A stretch of 64,000 nt of DNA, from contig DASWNX010000028.1 of assembly GCA_036399055.1 (NCBI GenBank), forward strand, positions 18,759-82,758. The letters run 5' to 3'. Positions 35,200 through 45,546 of the stretch are shown in pieces (position 1 is the first letter of the stretch; each line of letters begins with the position of its first letter). This DNA comes from Jatrophihabitans sp. (lineage in GTDB: Bacteria > Actinomycetota > Actinomycetes > Mycobacteriales > Jatrophihabitantaceae). A program made the position numbers and the translations under genes. The notes under the pieces are model-generated. The model saw nothing but the letters and a program-made list of their open reading frames with translations, was not told the origin of the DNA and did not search any database.

Positions 35200-35913
35200 C
35201 TACAAGCGCAATCGCAGCACGGGCTCGCCCCGGTCGTCGAACACCTCGATCCGGCTGATGCTCGACCGCGGCCACGGGCTGGTGCGGGTGATCTGGACGT
35301 CCTCGTCCGGCTGCGGGGTCCAGCTGCCGAGATCGACCCTCTCACCCCGGTGATTGAAGATCATCATCCGGTAAGAGGTGTCGGCGCGGCGCGGGTAACC
35401 GCCGCTGCCGCCGGCGTAGCCGCAGGCCAGCTTGACCCGGGGGCTCGAGTCGGACCCGACCAGCTGCACGGTGGCGTGCACTCCGACGGCGTTCGACCCG
35501 ACCGGCTGCATCGCCAGGGTCTGCGGCCGGTGCGCGTTCTGCCAACCAAGCACTGCGCCGGTGGCCAGCAGGGCGAGCAGGCAGGCCGCCGCGGCCGCGA
35601 GCGAGCCGATCCGCCAGGCCCGCCGCCGGCGGCTGGCCGTGACCTGGCGCAGCAGCCTGGGCAGCAGCGTGTCCGGCGGGGACTCCGGAACCCAGGCCGA
35701 GATGTCGGCCCGAGCCAGCACCCGCGGCAGGTCCCCGAACTCGGCCACCCGGTCACGGCAGACCGGGCACCGGCTGAGGTGGCCCTCGAAGGCCTCGCGC
35801 TGCTCAGGTTCCAGCGCGTCCAGCAGGTAGGCGGCGTCGTCGAACTCGAAGCGGGCGTGCTCGTCGGCGAGCTCGCGCTCGGCGGCGCCCTCCCCTGCGC
35901 CCGGGCCGGTCAC
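35200..35913 (-). CDS. Zinc-type anti-sigma factor, membrane bound
   Basis: A 237-residue protein with an N-terminal ZAS domain: HLSRCPVC (H-x3-C-x2-C) near residue 50 after an acidic helix. One membrane helix follows (about residues 107-130, LAAAAACLLALLATGAVLGW), then an exported domain of about 105 residues. It binds and holds the partner ECF sigma factor. Oxidation of the Cys pair or loss of zinc would release it, as for RsrA/RslA. The GTG start overlaps the sigma stop (GTGA). The extracytoplasmic half has no recognised fold. Confidence 0.88.
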   Translation of the reverse strand: MTGPGAGEGAAERELADEHARFEFDDAAYLLDALEPEQREAFEGHLSRCPVCRDRVAEFGDLPRVLARADISAWVPESPPDTLLPRLLRQVTASRRRRAWRIGSLAAAAACLLALLATGAVLGWQNAHRPQTLAMQPVGSNAVGVHATVQLVGSDSSPRVKLACGYAGGSGGYPRRADTSYRMMIFNHRGERVDLGSWTPQPDEDVQITRTSPWPRSSISRIEVFDDRGEPVLRLRL

Positions 35914-36443
35914 GGCAGAGCCCCGATCTCGTTGAGGGCCAGCTTGAGAGCCCGTAGGGCGTAATGCGAGCGAGACTTCACGGTCCCCTCCGCGATCTGA
36001 AGGTGGTGGGCGGCCTCGCGCACGCTCGAGCGCCGGTAGAACAACTCGACCAGGACGGCCCGGTGCTCGGCACTGAGCCGCAGCAGCGCGTCGGCGAACA
36101 GCCGGGACTCGACGAGGGCGTCGGTGTGGTCGGCGACCGCGGGCTCGGGGACGGCTGAGACCAGCTTCTCCGGACGCACGCTGCGCGCGCGCCACTCATC
36201 GATCACGATTCGACGGGCCACCGTGTACAGCCAGCCGCGGGCGGCGCCGGACTGCTCAGCCGTGAAGGCCGGGCTGTCGGGGTTGCGCCAGGCCCGTAGC
36301 AGGGTCTCCTGCACCACATCCTCGGCGGCCTGCCGGTCACCGCCGGTCAGCCGGACCGCGAAGGCCCACAGCGCCGCGGCGTGCTCGTCATGCAGGGCCT
36401 GCATGAACTCACGCTCATCGACCGCGCCGCGATCGGCTGGCAT
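35910..36443 (-). CDS. ECF RNA polymerase sigma factor (SigL-like)
   Basis: A 177-residue ECF sigma factor. The region 2 helices contain DRQAAEDVVQETLLRAWRN and GWLYTVARRIVIDEWR; the region 4 helix-turn-helix is VREAAHHLQIAEGTVKSRSHYALRAL. The ATG at 36443 has AAGGAG about 7 bases upstream. The gene is coupled to the anti-sigma factor and resembles mycobacterial SigL, whose promoters read TGAACC-N16/18-CGT. Exactly such an element stands upstream of this gene, and another drives the divergent Rieske gene. Auto-control is therefore likely. Confidence 0.93.
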   Translation of the reverse strand: MPADRGAVDEREFMQALHDEHAAALWAFAVRLTGGDRQAAEDVVQETLLRAWRNPDSPAFTAEQSGAARGWLYTVARRIVIDEWRARSVRPEKLVSAVPEPAVADHTDALVESRLFADALLRLSAEHRAVLVELFYRRSSVREAAHHLQIAEGTVKSRSHYALRALKLALNEIGALP

Positions 36444-36522
36444 TCAGGCTCTCCTTGCGTGCTGGTTGCTTACACGGTGCGCGGTCAGTGGCTGGTGAGT
36501 GGGAGCGCCGTCCCGAACACAT

Positions 36523-36547
36523 ACGGCGGAGCTGTCCGGACGGTTCA
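36523..36547 (-). promoter_or_regulatory. Predicted ECF promoter of the sigma/anti-sigma operon
   Basis: On the minus strand TGAACC (36547-36542) is followed after 16 bases by CGT (36525-36523), the SigL-type consensus. It lies about 80 bp upstream of the sigma-factor ATG. Confidence 0.65.
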
Positions 36548-36560
36548 ATCCTGCTCCACC

Positions 36561-36585
36561 TGAACCGATCGCGCGCCGCATCCGT
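36561..36585 (+). promoter_or_regulatory. Predicted ECF promoter of the Rieske gene
   Basis: TGAACC (36561-36566) is followed after 16 bases by CGT (36583-36585). With the minus-strand element it forms GGTTCA-N13-TGAACC back to back. Initiation would fall near 36593, about 45 bases before the ATG at 36640. Confidence 0.65.
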
Positions 36586-36639
36586 TCAAGTGTTTGAGCG
36601 AGCAATGACTTCTGACGAACGCAGACCTGGAGCCGGTGG

Positions 36640-37182
36640 ATGATGAGAGAGCACGACGAGAGCCATTCGACACCGGCGGGCCTCAGCCGCCGCAGCCTGC
36701 TGGCGGTCGGGGCCGTCGGCATACCGGGGATCGCCCTGATCGGCTGCTCACAGGCCAAGGCGCCCGCCAACCAGCCGGCCGCGGGGTCGAACACCCCTGG
36801 CGCCGGTTCCAGCTCGGCTGCCGCCGGGTCTTCTAGCGCGGCCGCGACCGGGTCTTCCAGCGCCGCTGCTCCCAGCTCCAGCGCCGCCGCGGCGCAGGCG
36901 CTGGCCAAGCTGTCCGACATCAAGGTGGGCGAGGCCATCTCGGCCAAGGGGCCCGACGGCGCGGAGATCATCATCACCCGGCCGACCGAGACCACGGTCG
37001 CGGCCTACAGCGCGATCTGCACCCACCAGGGCTGCACGGTGAAACCGGCGGGCAAAGAACTCGACTGCCCGTGTCACGGCTCGGCCTTCGACCTCAAGGG
37101 CGCGGTGCTCAGCGGCCCGGCTCGCAGTCCCCTGGGCACGGTGAAGGTCGCGCTGTCCGGCGACGACGTGGTGGCCGGCTGA
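36640..37182 (+). CDS. Rieske [2Fe-2S] lipoprotein, Tat-exported
   Basis: A 180-residue protein. The N-terminus has a twin-arginine motif LSRRSLLAVG followed by a hydrophobic stretch and a lipobox-like IALIGCS, so it should be exported folded by Tat and lipidated at that Cys. A linker of repeated GSSSAAA/TG units (about residues 50-85) leads to a Rieske domain with CTHQGC and CPCHGS: two Cys and two His bind the cluster, and the other two Cys form the disulfide. It is an extracytoplasmic electron-transfer protein; its oxidase or redox partner is not in the window. An ECF promoter lies upstream and the sigma factor is divergent. Confidence 0.9.
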   Translation: MMREHDESHSTPAGLSRRSLLAVGAVGIPGIALIGCSQAKAPANQPAAGSNTPGAGSSSAAAGSSSAAATGSSSAAAPSSSAAAAQALAKLSDIKVGEAISAKGPDGAEIIITRPTETTVAAYSAICTHQGCTVKPAGKELDCPCHGSAFDLKGAVLSGPARSPLGTVKVALSGDDVVAG

Positions 37183-37234
37183 GCTCACGCCAGCGGCCGG
37201 AAGCTGCCACTGGCGTTCGCCGGCTCCGAACGGG

Positions 37235-38137
37235 TCAGGACCCGTCCGGGTTAGCCGACGTCGGCGGCGTGTCGGCGCCGGTGGCCTCGTCAGCGGTGCC
37301 GAGGCCGCCGGTCCCGGCAGGTTCGGCGGTCGCGGCCGTGCCGCCTTCGGCCGTCGTGGCCGTGCCGCCGCCGGCGGTGTCGACCACAGTGCCGTCCGGC
37401 GCGGCGGTCTGGTCCTGCGCTCCGGCAGCGCCGTTCACGCTGGCCGGCAGCAGGCTGCTCAGCGCGGGGCCGACGATCCGGCGGAACTTGCGCTGGCCCC
37501 GGTTGCGGTCCAGCACCGCGACCTCCAGGCTGTCGGCCACCAGCACCCGGTTCGCGCCGGCTTCGCCGCCGACTGAGCCCAGGGCCTGGACCGCGACCGA
37601 CACCGCTTCGGCCAGCGGCAGATTAGAGCGGAAGGAGTTCTTGAGCGCGCCCGCGACCGTGTCGGCCTGGCCGCCCATGACCAGGAACTCCGGCTCGTCG
37701 ACGATGGTGCCGTCATAGGAGAGCCGGTACAGCTGGTCCTGCCCCGCCACCGAGCCCACTTCGGCCACGCACAACTCGACCTCGTAGGGCTTCTGCTGCT
37801 CGGTGAAGATCGAGCCCAGGGTCTGGGCGTAGGCGTTGGCCAGCGCTCGAGCGGTGACGTCCCGGCGGTCGTAGGAGTAGCCGCGCAGGTCGGCCAGCCG
37901 GATGCCGGCCACCCGGAGGTTCTCGAACTCGTTGTACTTGCCTACGGCGGCGAAGCCGATCCGGTCATAGATCTCAGAGACCTTGTGCAGCGCCGAGCTG
38001 GTGTTCTCAGCGACGAACAGCACGCCGTCGGCGTAGGTCAGCACCACCACGCTGCGGCCCCGGGCGATCCCCTTGCGGGCGTACTCGGACCGGTCGCGCA
38101 TGATCTGCTCGGCCGAGGCGTAGAACGGCATCGACAT
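37235..38137 (-). CDS. prcA: Proteasome alpha subunit, with extended C-tail
   Basis: A 300-residue alpha-type 20S subunit. The N-terminal [25 protein letters not shown] forms the H0 helix and gate region, and no propeptide Thr is present. The core ends near residue 240, followed by a tail of about 55 residues made mostly of Ala, Gly, Thr and Pro ([20 protein letters not shown]). Tails occur in some actinomycetes but the mycobacterial subunit is about 248 residues. The ATG at 38137 has GGAG 8 bases upstream. The gene is 56 bp downstream of prcB in the pup operon. Confidence 0.96.
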   Translation of the reverse strand: MSMPFYASAEQIMRDRSEYARKGIARGRSVVVLTYADGVLFVAENTSSALHKVSEIYDRIGFAAVGKYNEFENLRVAGIRLADLRGYSYDRRDVTARALANAYAQTLGSIFTEQQKPYEVELCVAEVGSVAGQDQLYRLSYDGTIVDEPEFLVMGGQADTVAGALKNSFRSNLPLAEAVSVAVQALGSVGGEAGANRVLVADSLEVAVLDRNRGQRKFRRIVGPALSSLLPASVNGAAGAQDQTAAPDGTVVDTAGGGTATTAEGGTAATAEPAGTGGLGTADEATGADTPPTSANPDGS

Positions 38138-38193
38138 GAGGTGTTCTCCGGTTCGTAGGGTTCGACGGCTGGCGGCGGGCTCGTGCGGGTGGC

Positions 38194-39051
38194 TCAGGAA
38201 CCCGGCGCGAGCGCCCGTCGCTCCAGCAGCGCCCGCACCACGGTGTCCAGGCTGCTGTCAGCGACCCGACGGGTGCCGTCGGCGGTGGCGGCGTACACGA
38301 CCGGGTAGATCCGCCTGGTCAGGTCCGGCCCGCCGGTGGCCGAGTCGTCGTCGGCGGCGTCGTACAGCGCCTCCACGACGACCGAGACCGCTTCTTCCTC
38401 GCTCAAGCCCGGACGCCAGAGCTTCTTCAGCGCGCCCTTGGCGAACACCGAGCCCGAGCCCACCGAGTGGTAGTACTGCTCGGGATAACGCCCGCCGGTG
38501 ACGTCGTAGCTGTAGATGCGCCCGGCGGTGGCCGAGCCCTGCACGGCCGCGCTGTCGACGTCGAAGCCCGCGAACAGCGGCACGACAGCCAGGCCCTGCA
38601 TGGCCGCGCCCAGGTTGCCCCGGATCATCGTCGCGAGCCGGTTGGCCTTGCCGTCGAGGGTGAGCGCGGTGCCCTCGATCTTCTCGTAGTGCTCGAGCTC
38701 GACCTGAAAGAGCCGGACCAGCTCGATCGCGATGCCCGCGGTGCCGGCGATGCCGACCAGGGAGTGGTCGTCGGCGGCGAACACCTTCTCGATGTCGCGC
38801 TGGGCGATCAGGTTGCCCATGGTGGCCCGGCGGTCACCAGCCATGATCACGCCGCCGTTGAAGGTCGCGGCCACGATCGTGGTGGCGTGCGCGGACTGCG
38901 GCATGGTCGTAGGGTGCCCGGTCACGGCATGCGCCCGGTGGCCCGGCAGCAGCTCAGCGGCGGCTGCCGACATGAATTCGACGAAGGACGACGAGCCGGG
39001 AGCCGTCGCGTACCGCAGCAGTCCATGAGCCTTATCGCCGTGACCGCTCAC
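38194..39051 (-). CDS. prcB: Proteasome beta subunit
   Basis: A 285-residue beta subunit precursor. The propeptide (residues 1-56) ends HA, and the catalytic Thr57 begins [21 protein letters not shown], where the Asp and Lys-equivalent positions of the N-terminal hydrolase site follow. After self-cleavage the mature subunit forms the central rings of the 20S core. The GTG start at 39051 overlaps the pup stop (GTGA), giving the conserved pup-prcB coupling. Confidence 0.97.
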   Translation of the reverse strand: MSGHGDKAHGLLRYATAPGSSSFVEFMSAAAAELLPGHRAHAVTGHPTTMPQSAHATTIVAATFNGGVIMAGDRRATMGNLIAQRDIEKVFAADDHSLVGIAGTAGIAIELVRLFQVELEHYEKIEGTALTLDGKANRLATMIRGNLGAAMQGLAVVPLFAGFDVDSAAVQGSATAGRIYSYDVTGGRYPEQYYHSVGSGSVFAKGALKKLWRPGLSEEEAVSVVVEALYDAADDDSATGGPDLTRRIYPVVYAATADGTRRVADSSLDTVVRALLERRALAPGS

Positions 39052-39254
39052 TGGCCGCCCTTTTGGACGAAGCTCCGGACGAAGTCCTCAGGGTTGGTCT
39101 CGAGCACCTCGTCGATGTCGTCCAGGATCGCGTCGACGTCGTCGCTGAGCTTCTCGTGGCGCTCGGCGACATCGGTGCTGGTCTCCTCGGCTACCTCATC
39201 GACGTCCGCGCGCTGCTTGGCGGGCCGGGACTGCCCACCCTCGTGACTGGCCAT
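39048..39254 (-). CDS. pup: Prokaryotic ubiquitin-like protein Pup
   Basis: A 68-residue disordered, acidic protein ending GGQ. The Gln end means Dop must deamidate it to Glu before PafA can ligate it. The coiled-coil-forming middle ([20 protein letters not shown]) binds the Arc/Mpa helix and the C-terminal [11 protein letters not shown] binds PafA. GGAGGT stands 5 bases before ATG 39254. The 110 bp upstream to the dop stop hold no gene. Confidence 0.97.
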   Translation of the reverse strand: MASHEGGQSRPAKQRADVDEVAEETSTDVAERHEKLSDDVDAILDDIDEVLETNPEDFVRSFVQKGGQ

Positions 39255-39365
39255 GATTACCTCCGCAGACCCGCCAGGCGGCGAGTACCTCTCGACACTA
39301 GTAGCTCACCCGGCGCGGTTGCCGCGCGGACCGGGAATTAGCTGTGAATGTTGGCATACCGGAAC

Positions 39366-40883
39366 TCAGTGACCCAGCAACTCCTGCACTAGGGACTGCG
39401 CGGTCGGGCACCGGTCCAGCAGCTCCTGCACGTGCGCCTTGGACCCGCGCAGCGGCTCCAAGGTCGGCACCCGGACCAGCGACTGCTGCCCGACGTCGAA
39501 GATCACCGAGTCCCAGGACGCCGCCGCCACCGCGTCGGGGTATCTGCGCAGGCACTCGCCGCGGAAGTAGGCCCGGGTGTCGGTCGGCGGCTCGTTCATC
39601 GCGGTGACGGCCTGGTGCGGCTCGATCAGGGTGCGCATCGAACCTCGCTGGACGAGCCGGTGGTACAGGCCCTTGTCCGGCCGGATGTCGGCGTACTGCA
39701 GGTCGATGGCATGCAGCCGGGGCGAGGACCAGTCCAGGCCGTCGCGCTCGGCGAAGCCGCGAAGCAGCCGTAACTTGGCCACCCAGTCCAGCTCGCCGGC
39801 CAGCTGCATCGGGTCCTCGGCGAGGCGGGTCAGCACCGACTCCCACTCGGTGAGGACCTGCGCCGTCTGCGGGTCGATGTCGCTGCCGAAGCGGTCATCG
39901 ACGTATTTGCGGGCCCGGTCCAGGTATTCGCCCTGCAGCTGCAGGGCGGTCACCGTCCGGCCGTCGGCCAGCCGCATGGCGTGCTTGAGCGAGGGGTCGT
40001 GGCTGACCGCGCGCAGCTCCCGCACGGGTTCGATGATCCTGAGGTCATCGCCCAGCCAGCGGTTCTCGATCATGGCCAGCACCAGGGACGTGGTGCCGAC
40101 CTTGAGGAAGGTCGACAGCTCGGCGAGGTTGGCGTCGCCCAGGATCACGTGCAGGCGCCGGTACTTCTCCGCGTCGGCGTGCGGCTCGTCGCGGGTGTTG
40201 ATGATCGGCCGCTTCAGGGTGGTCTCCAGCCCGACCTCCACCTCGAAGAAGTCCGCCCGCTGGCTGATCTGGAAATCGTGCTGGTGGCCGTCCTGCCCGA
40301 TGCCGACCCGGCCGGCCCCGCAGACGACCTGCCGGGTGACGAAGAACGGGGTGAGCTGGCTGACGATGGAGGCGAAGGGGGTCTGCCGGCTCATCAGGTA
40401 GTTCTCGTGCGCGCCGTAGGAGACGCCTTTGTTGTCGGTGTTGTTCTTGTAGAGCGTGATGGTGGTGCCGCTGAGCCGCTCGACCTGTCGAGCCGCCGCC
40501 GACATCACCAGTTCGCCGGCCTTGTCGAAGCGGACGATGTCCAGCGGGGAGGTGACCTCAGGCGTCGAGTACTCCGGGTGGGCGTGGTCGACATAGAGCC
40601 GGGCGCCGTTGGGCAGCACCACGTTGGCCAGGCCGGCGTCCTCCTCGTCGTCGAGGAACTGCTCGGCGACGTTGTTCGGGCCGGACAGGTCAAAGCCCCG
40701 GGCGTCGCGAAGCGGGGACTCCTCCTCGAAATCCCAGCCCGGGCGCCGGCGGCGACCGCCGGGCAGCAGCGAGGCGTAACCGTTGACCACCTGGGCCGAG
40801 AGCAGCATCGCGTTGGCGTTGGGGTTGGCCGGCAGGCTGATCCCGTACTCGACCTCGGCGCCCATCACCCGGATCACACTCAT
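39366..40883 (-). CDS. dop: Pup deamidase/depupylase Dop
   Basis: A 505-residue relative of PafA. The start [16 protein letters not shown] carries the Glu of the nucleotide site, followed by the Dop-specific loop region (residues about 40-80, [26 protein letters not shown]) and [15 protein letters not shown] with the catalytic Asp. It deamidates the Pup C-terminal Gln and removes Pup from substrates. It is upstream of pup in the same strand order as in other actinomycetes. An MFS gene separates it from arc. Confidence 0.96.
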   Translation of the reverse strand: MSVIRVMGAEVEYGISLPANPNANAMLLSAQVVNGYASLLPGGRRRRPGWDFEEESPLRDARGFDLSGPNNVAEQFLDDEEDAGLANVVLPNGARLYVDHAHPEYSTPEVTSPLDIVRFDKAGELVMSAAARQVERLSGTTITLYKNNTDNKGVSYGAHENYLMSRQTPFASIVSQLTPFFVTRQVVCGAGRVGIGQDGHQHDFQISQRADFFEVEVGLETTLKRPIINTRDEPHADAEKYRRLHVILGDANLAELSTFLKVGTTSLVLAMIENRWLGDDLRIIEPVRELRAVSHDPSLKHAMRLADGRTVTALQLQGEYLDRARKYVDDRFGSDIDPQTAQVLTEWESVLTRLAEDPMQLAGELDWVAKLRLLRGFAERDGLDWSSPRLHAIDLQYADIRPDKGLYHRLVQRGSMRTLIEPHQAVTAMNEPPTDTRAYFRGECLRRYPDAVAAASWDSVIFDVGQQSLVRVPTLEPLRGSKAHVQELLDRCPTAQSLVQELLGH

Positions 40884-40912
40884 GCGGTTCCCTTACTGCT
40901 CATGGAGCAAGG

Positions 40913-42238
40913 CTACGTGCTCGGCCCACCCGGCGGAGTGTGACTGCCAGCTCCCGGCGCGCTGCGGCGTTGCCGTTCGGCCAGCGCGAACTCGTCCGTG
41001 CGGGTGTCGTAAGCACGAAAGCCAGGCAGCGCCGCGGCCGCGGCGCCGACACCCAGCACGCACAGCAGGCCGCCGCTGGCGATGGCGAACCGCACGCCGC
41101 CGACCGCCATGAAACCTGCCCGGGCATTTCCCAGCGTCGGGCCGATCGAGTAGGACAACAGCTCGATGCCGGCGAGCCGGCCGCGGAGCTCATCGGGGAT
41201 CGTCTGGTCCCAGATCACCGCGCGGAAGGTGCCCGACACCATGTCGGCAGCGCCCGCGCAGGCCAGGAACAGCAGCACCAGGCCGAGGTTGGGCATCAGG
41301 CCGGCCAGCCCGATCGCCGCGCCCCAGCACAGCGCGGCCACGATGATGGCAAGCCCGTGCCGGTGCACCCGACGGATCCAGCCGGAGACGGCGCCGGCCA
41401 GCAGCGCGCCCACCGAGTCCGCCGCGTACAGCAGCCCGACGGCGTGCGGGGCATGCAGCTCAGCGGCGAAGAACGGGAACAGCGCCATCGGCATCGCCAT
41501 GGCCATCGCGATGGTGTCGATCAGGTAGGTGCCCAGCAGGTCCTTGCGCCCGAGGGCATACCTGACGCCCTCGCCGACGCTGGCCAGCGTCGCCCGGACC
41601 CCGGGAACGACCGTGCTGAGCGTGCGCGGCAAGGGCGTCAACCGCAGGAACACCAGCAGGGACAGCGCGAAGCTGGCGACGTCGACGGCGTAGGCCAGGC
41701 TGATGCTGGTGCTTGCCAGCACCCCGCCGAGCGTGGTGCCGGCGATGCCTGCCAGTCCCCAGGCCTGGTTGTTCACCATGCTCGCCGCGGGGATCTCGGC
41801 GTGTGGCACGTACCGGGGCAGCATCGCGTCCAGGCTGGGCCGCTGCATGGCACTGGCCGAGACGGCGCCGGCGGCCATCAGGTAGATCACCCACAGCCTG
41901 GGCTCGGGCAACAGCGAGTTGCCCAGCAGCGCCAGCGTGCAGCCCAGCGCGCCCAGCTCGGAGATCAGCACCACCTTGCGCCGGTCGAAGCGGTCAGCGA
42001 CCGCCCCGCCGAGCAGGCCCACCGCGATGATCGGGAAGAACTCAGCCGCTGCGACCAGGCCGACCGCCACCGTCGAACCGGTGAGCCGCATGATCTGGAT
42101 CGGCACCGCGATCATGGTGAAGTACGCGCCGAAGGCCGAGACGCTGGCAGCGATGGTGCGCAGCCTGAAATCGCGGTGACGGCGCAGCGGTCCCAGGTCG
42201 ATAGCCAGGGACCGCAGCCGCGTCCGCCAACCGCTCAC
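40913..42238 (-). CDS. MFS transporter (MFS_3/EntS-like)
   Basis: A 441-residue transporter with about 12 hydrophobic segments. The start RRHRDFRLRTIAASVSAFGAYFTMIAVPIQ and the loop motif GGAVADRFDRRKVVLISE match the MFS_3 group, which includes the enterobactin exporter EntS and macrolide exporters. The substrate is unknown. It lies between arc and dop, separated by 34 and 29 bp on the same strand, so it is probably co-transcribed with the proteasome genes; this is not a usual member of the locus. Confidence 0.87.
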   Translation of the reverse strand: MSGWRTRLRSLAIDLGPLRRHRDFRLRTIAASVSAFGAYFTMIAVPIQIMRLTGSTVAVGLVAAAEFFPIIAVGLLGGAVADRFDRRKVVLISELGALGCTLALLGNSLLPEPRLWVIYLMAAGAVSASAMQRPSLDAMLPRYVPHAEIPAASMVNNQAWGLAGIAGTTLGGVLASTSISLAYAVDVASFALSLLVFLRLTPLPRTLSTVVPGVRATLASVGEGVRYALGRKDLLGTYLIDTIAMAMAMPMALFPFFAAELHAPHAVGLLYAADSVGALLAGAVSGWIRRVHRHGLAIIVAALCWGAAIGLAGLMPNLGLVLLFLACAGAADMVSGTFRAVIWDQTIPDELRGRLAGIELLSYSIGPTLGNARAGFMAVGGVRFAIASGGLLCVLGVGAAAAALPGFRAYDTRTDEFALAERQRRSAPGAGSHTPPGGPST

Positions 42239-42272
42239 CCGAGAATCATCGCGGGCGCCTCAAGCGATATCG

Positions 42273-44015
42273 CTACAGGTACTGCCCGGTGTTGGAGATG
42301 GTGTCGATCGCCCGCCCGGACTCACTGCCCTTGCCGCCGGAGATCAGCGTGCGGATGTAGACGATCCGCTCGCCCTTCTTGCCGGAGATCCGGGCCCAGT
42401 CGTCGGGGTTGGTGGTGTTGGGCAGGTCCTCGTTCTCCCGGAACTCATCGACGCAGGCGGCCAGCAGGTGCTGCATCCGCAGGCCGCGCTGGCCGGTCGT
42501 GAGCAGATCCTTGATCGCCATCTTCTTGCCCCGGTCGACGATGTTCTGGATCATCGCGCCGGAGTTGAAGTCCTTGAAGTACAGGGTCTCCTTGTCGCCG
42601 TTGGCGTAGGTCACCTCGAGGAAGCGGTTGTCCTCGCTCTCGGTGTACATCCGCTCCACGGTGTGCTGGATCATCGCGTTCACCGTGGCCTCGGCCGAGC
42701 CGCCGTGCTCGGCGAGGTCCTCGGCGTGGATCGGCAGCGAGGTGAGGATGTACTTGGCGAAGATGTCGCGGGCGGCCTCGGCGTCGGGACGCTCGATCTT
42801 GATCTTGACGTCCAGCCGGCCGGGACGCAGGATGGCCGGGTCGATCATGTCCTCGCGGTTGGACGCGCCGATCACGATCACGTTCTCCAGGCCCTCGACA
42901 CCGTCGATCTCGCTCAGCAGCTGCGGGACGATGGTGTTCTCCACGTCGGAGGACACCCCCGAGCCGCGAGTCCGGAAAATCGAGTCCATCTCGTCGAAGA
43001 ACACGATCACCGGAGTGCCCTCGCTGGCCTTCTCACGGGCCCGCTGGAACACCAGCCGGATGTGGCGCTCGGTCTCGCCGACGTACTTGTTCAGCAGCTC
43101 CGGGCCCTTGATGTTGAGAAAGAACGACCGGCCCTTCTCGGTGTCGCCGCGCACCCGGGCGACCTGCTTGGCCAGTGAGTTGGCCACCGCCTTGGCGATC
43201 AGGGTCTTGCCGCAACCGGGCGGGCCGTAGAGCAGGATGCCCTTGGGTGGCCGCAGCTGGTGCTCACGGAACAGGTCGGCGTGCAGGAACGGCAGCTCCA
43301 CCGCGTCGCGGATCTGCTCGATCTGCTTGCTGAGGCCGCCGATGTCGGTGTAGTCGATGTCGGGGACTTCCTCCAGGACGAGTTCCTCGACCTCGCTCTT
43401 GGGAATCCGCTCATAGACGTAGGAGGACCGCGGCTCCAGCAGGAGCGAGTCCCCGACCCGCAGCGGCGAGCCGCGCAGGATGTCGGCGATGTGGACGATC
43501 CGCTCCTCGTCGGTGTGCCCGATCACCAGTGCCCGGTCGCCGCCCTCGAGGATCTCCTTGAGCATCACGACCTCGCCGACCCGCTCGTGGCCGCGGGCCT
43601 GGACGATGTTCATGGCCTCGTTGAGCATGACCTCCTGGCCGTGCTCGAGGGTGTCGATGCCGACCTCGGGAGAGACCGCGACCCGCAGTTTGCGGCCGCC
43701 GGTGAAGATGTCGACGCTGTGCTCGTCCACGGCTTCGAGGAAGATGCCGTAGCCCGAGGGCGGCTGCGCCAGCCGGTCGATCTCCTCCTTGAGGGTGACC
43801 AGCTGGTCGCGGGCGTCACGCAGCGTGTCGGCCAGCCGCTCGTTGCGGTCGGTCAACGAGGCCACCCGTGCCTGGGTCTCGATCAACCGGTCTTCCAAAG
43901 CGCGCATCTGGCGAGGGGATTCGGCGATACGGGCGCGCAGGATCTGGATCTCGTACGCGAGTTCCGCCGCATTCGACTTGTCGGAGCCTCGATCGTTGCC
44001 GAACTCTTCCGCCAT
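42273..44015 (-). CDS. arc: Proteasomal ATPase Arc/Mpa
   Basis: A 580-residue AAA+ ATPase. The N-terminal coiled coil (residues 15-85) binds Pup, two OB folds follow, then the AAA domain with Walker [12 protein letters not shown], Walker [11 protein letters not shown] and the arginine-finger region RPGRLDVKI. It ends GQYL, the C-terminal docking motif for the 20S core. It unfolds pupylated proteins and threads them into PrcAB. AAGGG precedes ATG 44015. The 170 bp to the divergent ferredoxin gene should hold both promoters; a TAGGGT hexamer lies there on the minus strand. Confidence 0.96.
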   Translation of the reverse strand: MAEEFGNDRGSDKSNAAELAYEIQILRARIAESPRQMRALEDRLIETQARVASLTDRNERLADTLRDARDQLVTLKEEIDRLAQPPSGYGIFLEAVDEHSVDIFTGGRKLRVAVSPEVGIDTLEHGQEVMLNEAMNIVQARGHERVGEVVMLKEILEGGDRALVIGHTDEERIVHIADILRGSPLRVGDSLLLEPRSSYVYERIPKSEVEELVLEEVPDIDYTDIGGLSKQIEQIRDAVELPFLHADLFREHQLRPPKGILLYGPPGCGKTLIAKAVANSLAKQVARVRGDTEKGRSFFLNIKGPELLNKYVGETERHIRLVFQRAREKASEGTPVIVFFDEMDSIFRTRGSGVSSDVENTIVPQLLSEIDGVEGLENVIVIGASNREDMIDPAILRPGRLDVKIKIERPDAEAARDIFAKYILTSLPIHAEDLAEHGGSAEATVNAMIQHTVERMYTESEDNRFLEVTYANGDKETLYFKDFNSGAMIQNIVDRGKKMAIKDLLTTGQRGLRMQHLLAACVDEFRENEDLPNTTNPDDWARISGKKGERIVYIRTLISGGKGSESGRAIDTISNTGQYL

Positions 44016-44185
44016 CTAGGTACCCTTTCGATGGACCTGCCGAGCAGGTGGGGGCGCTGCTCGATTTTTACCCTACACACGGGGTGAGAAATCGCGAGGC
44101 AACTACTCTGAACTGCGGTTGCACATCCATCACGCTTCGGCCGAGGACGGCGAAGCGGCAGACACTGACGCAGTGAGGACCGAGG

Positions 44186-44473
44186 GTGACAGAGGGCGGC
44201 ACGGACTCCGAAGTGCTCGAAGTGTGGATCGACCAGCAGCTGTGCACCGGTGACGGCCTGTGCGTGCAGTACGCCCCGGAGGTCTTCGAGTTCGACGTCG
44301 ACGGCCTCGCCTATGTCAAGGACGCCGAGGGCGATCTCAAGCAGAGCGACGGCGCCCGGGTCGACGTGCCGGCCAACCTGCGGCTGGACGTCCTGGACTC
44401 GGCCAAGGAGTGCCCGGGCAACTGCATCCACGTGGCCCGGGCCGCCGACGGCGTGCTGGTGGCCGGCCCCGAC

Positions 44474-44479
<6 letters not shown>
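44186..44479 (+). CDS. Ferredoxin, [3Fe-4S]-type
   Basis: A 97-residue ferredoxin with CTGDGLC (C-x5-C) and CPGNC, the three/four-Cys pattern of small actinobacterial P450-type ferredoxins. In several actinomycetes such a gene is found next to arc. The start is GTG 44186; upstream bases GTGAGGACCGAG contain GAGG. It passes electrons in the cytosol, partner unknown. Confidence 0.88.
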
Positions 44480-45495
<1,016 letters not shown>

Positions 45496-45546
45496 TTAAA
45501 GTAGACGGTTAGTAGAGGTAGCGCGGAACGGTTCAGTAGTGCGGTC

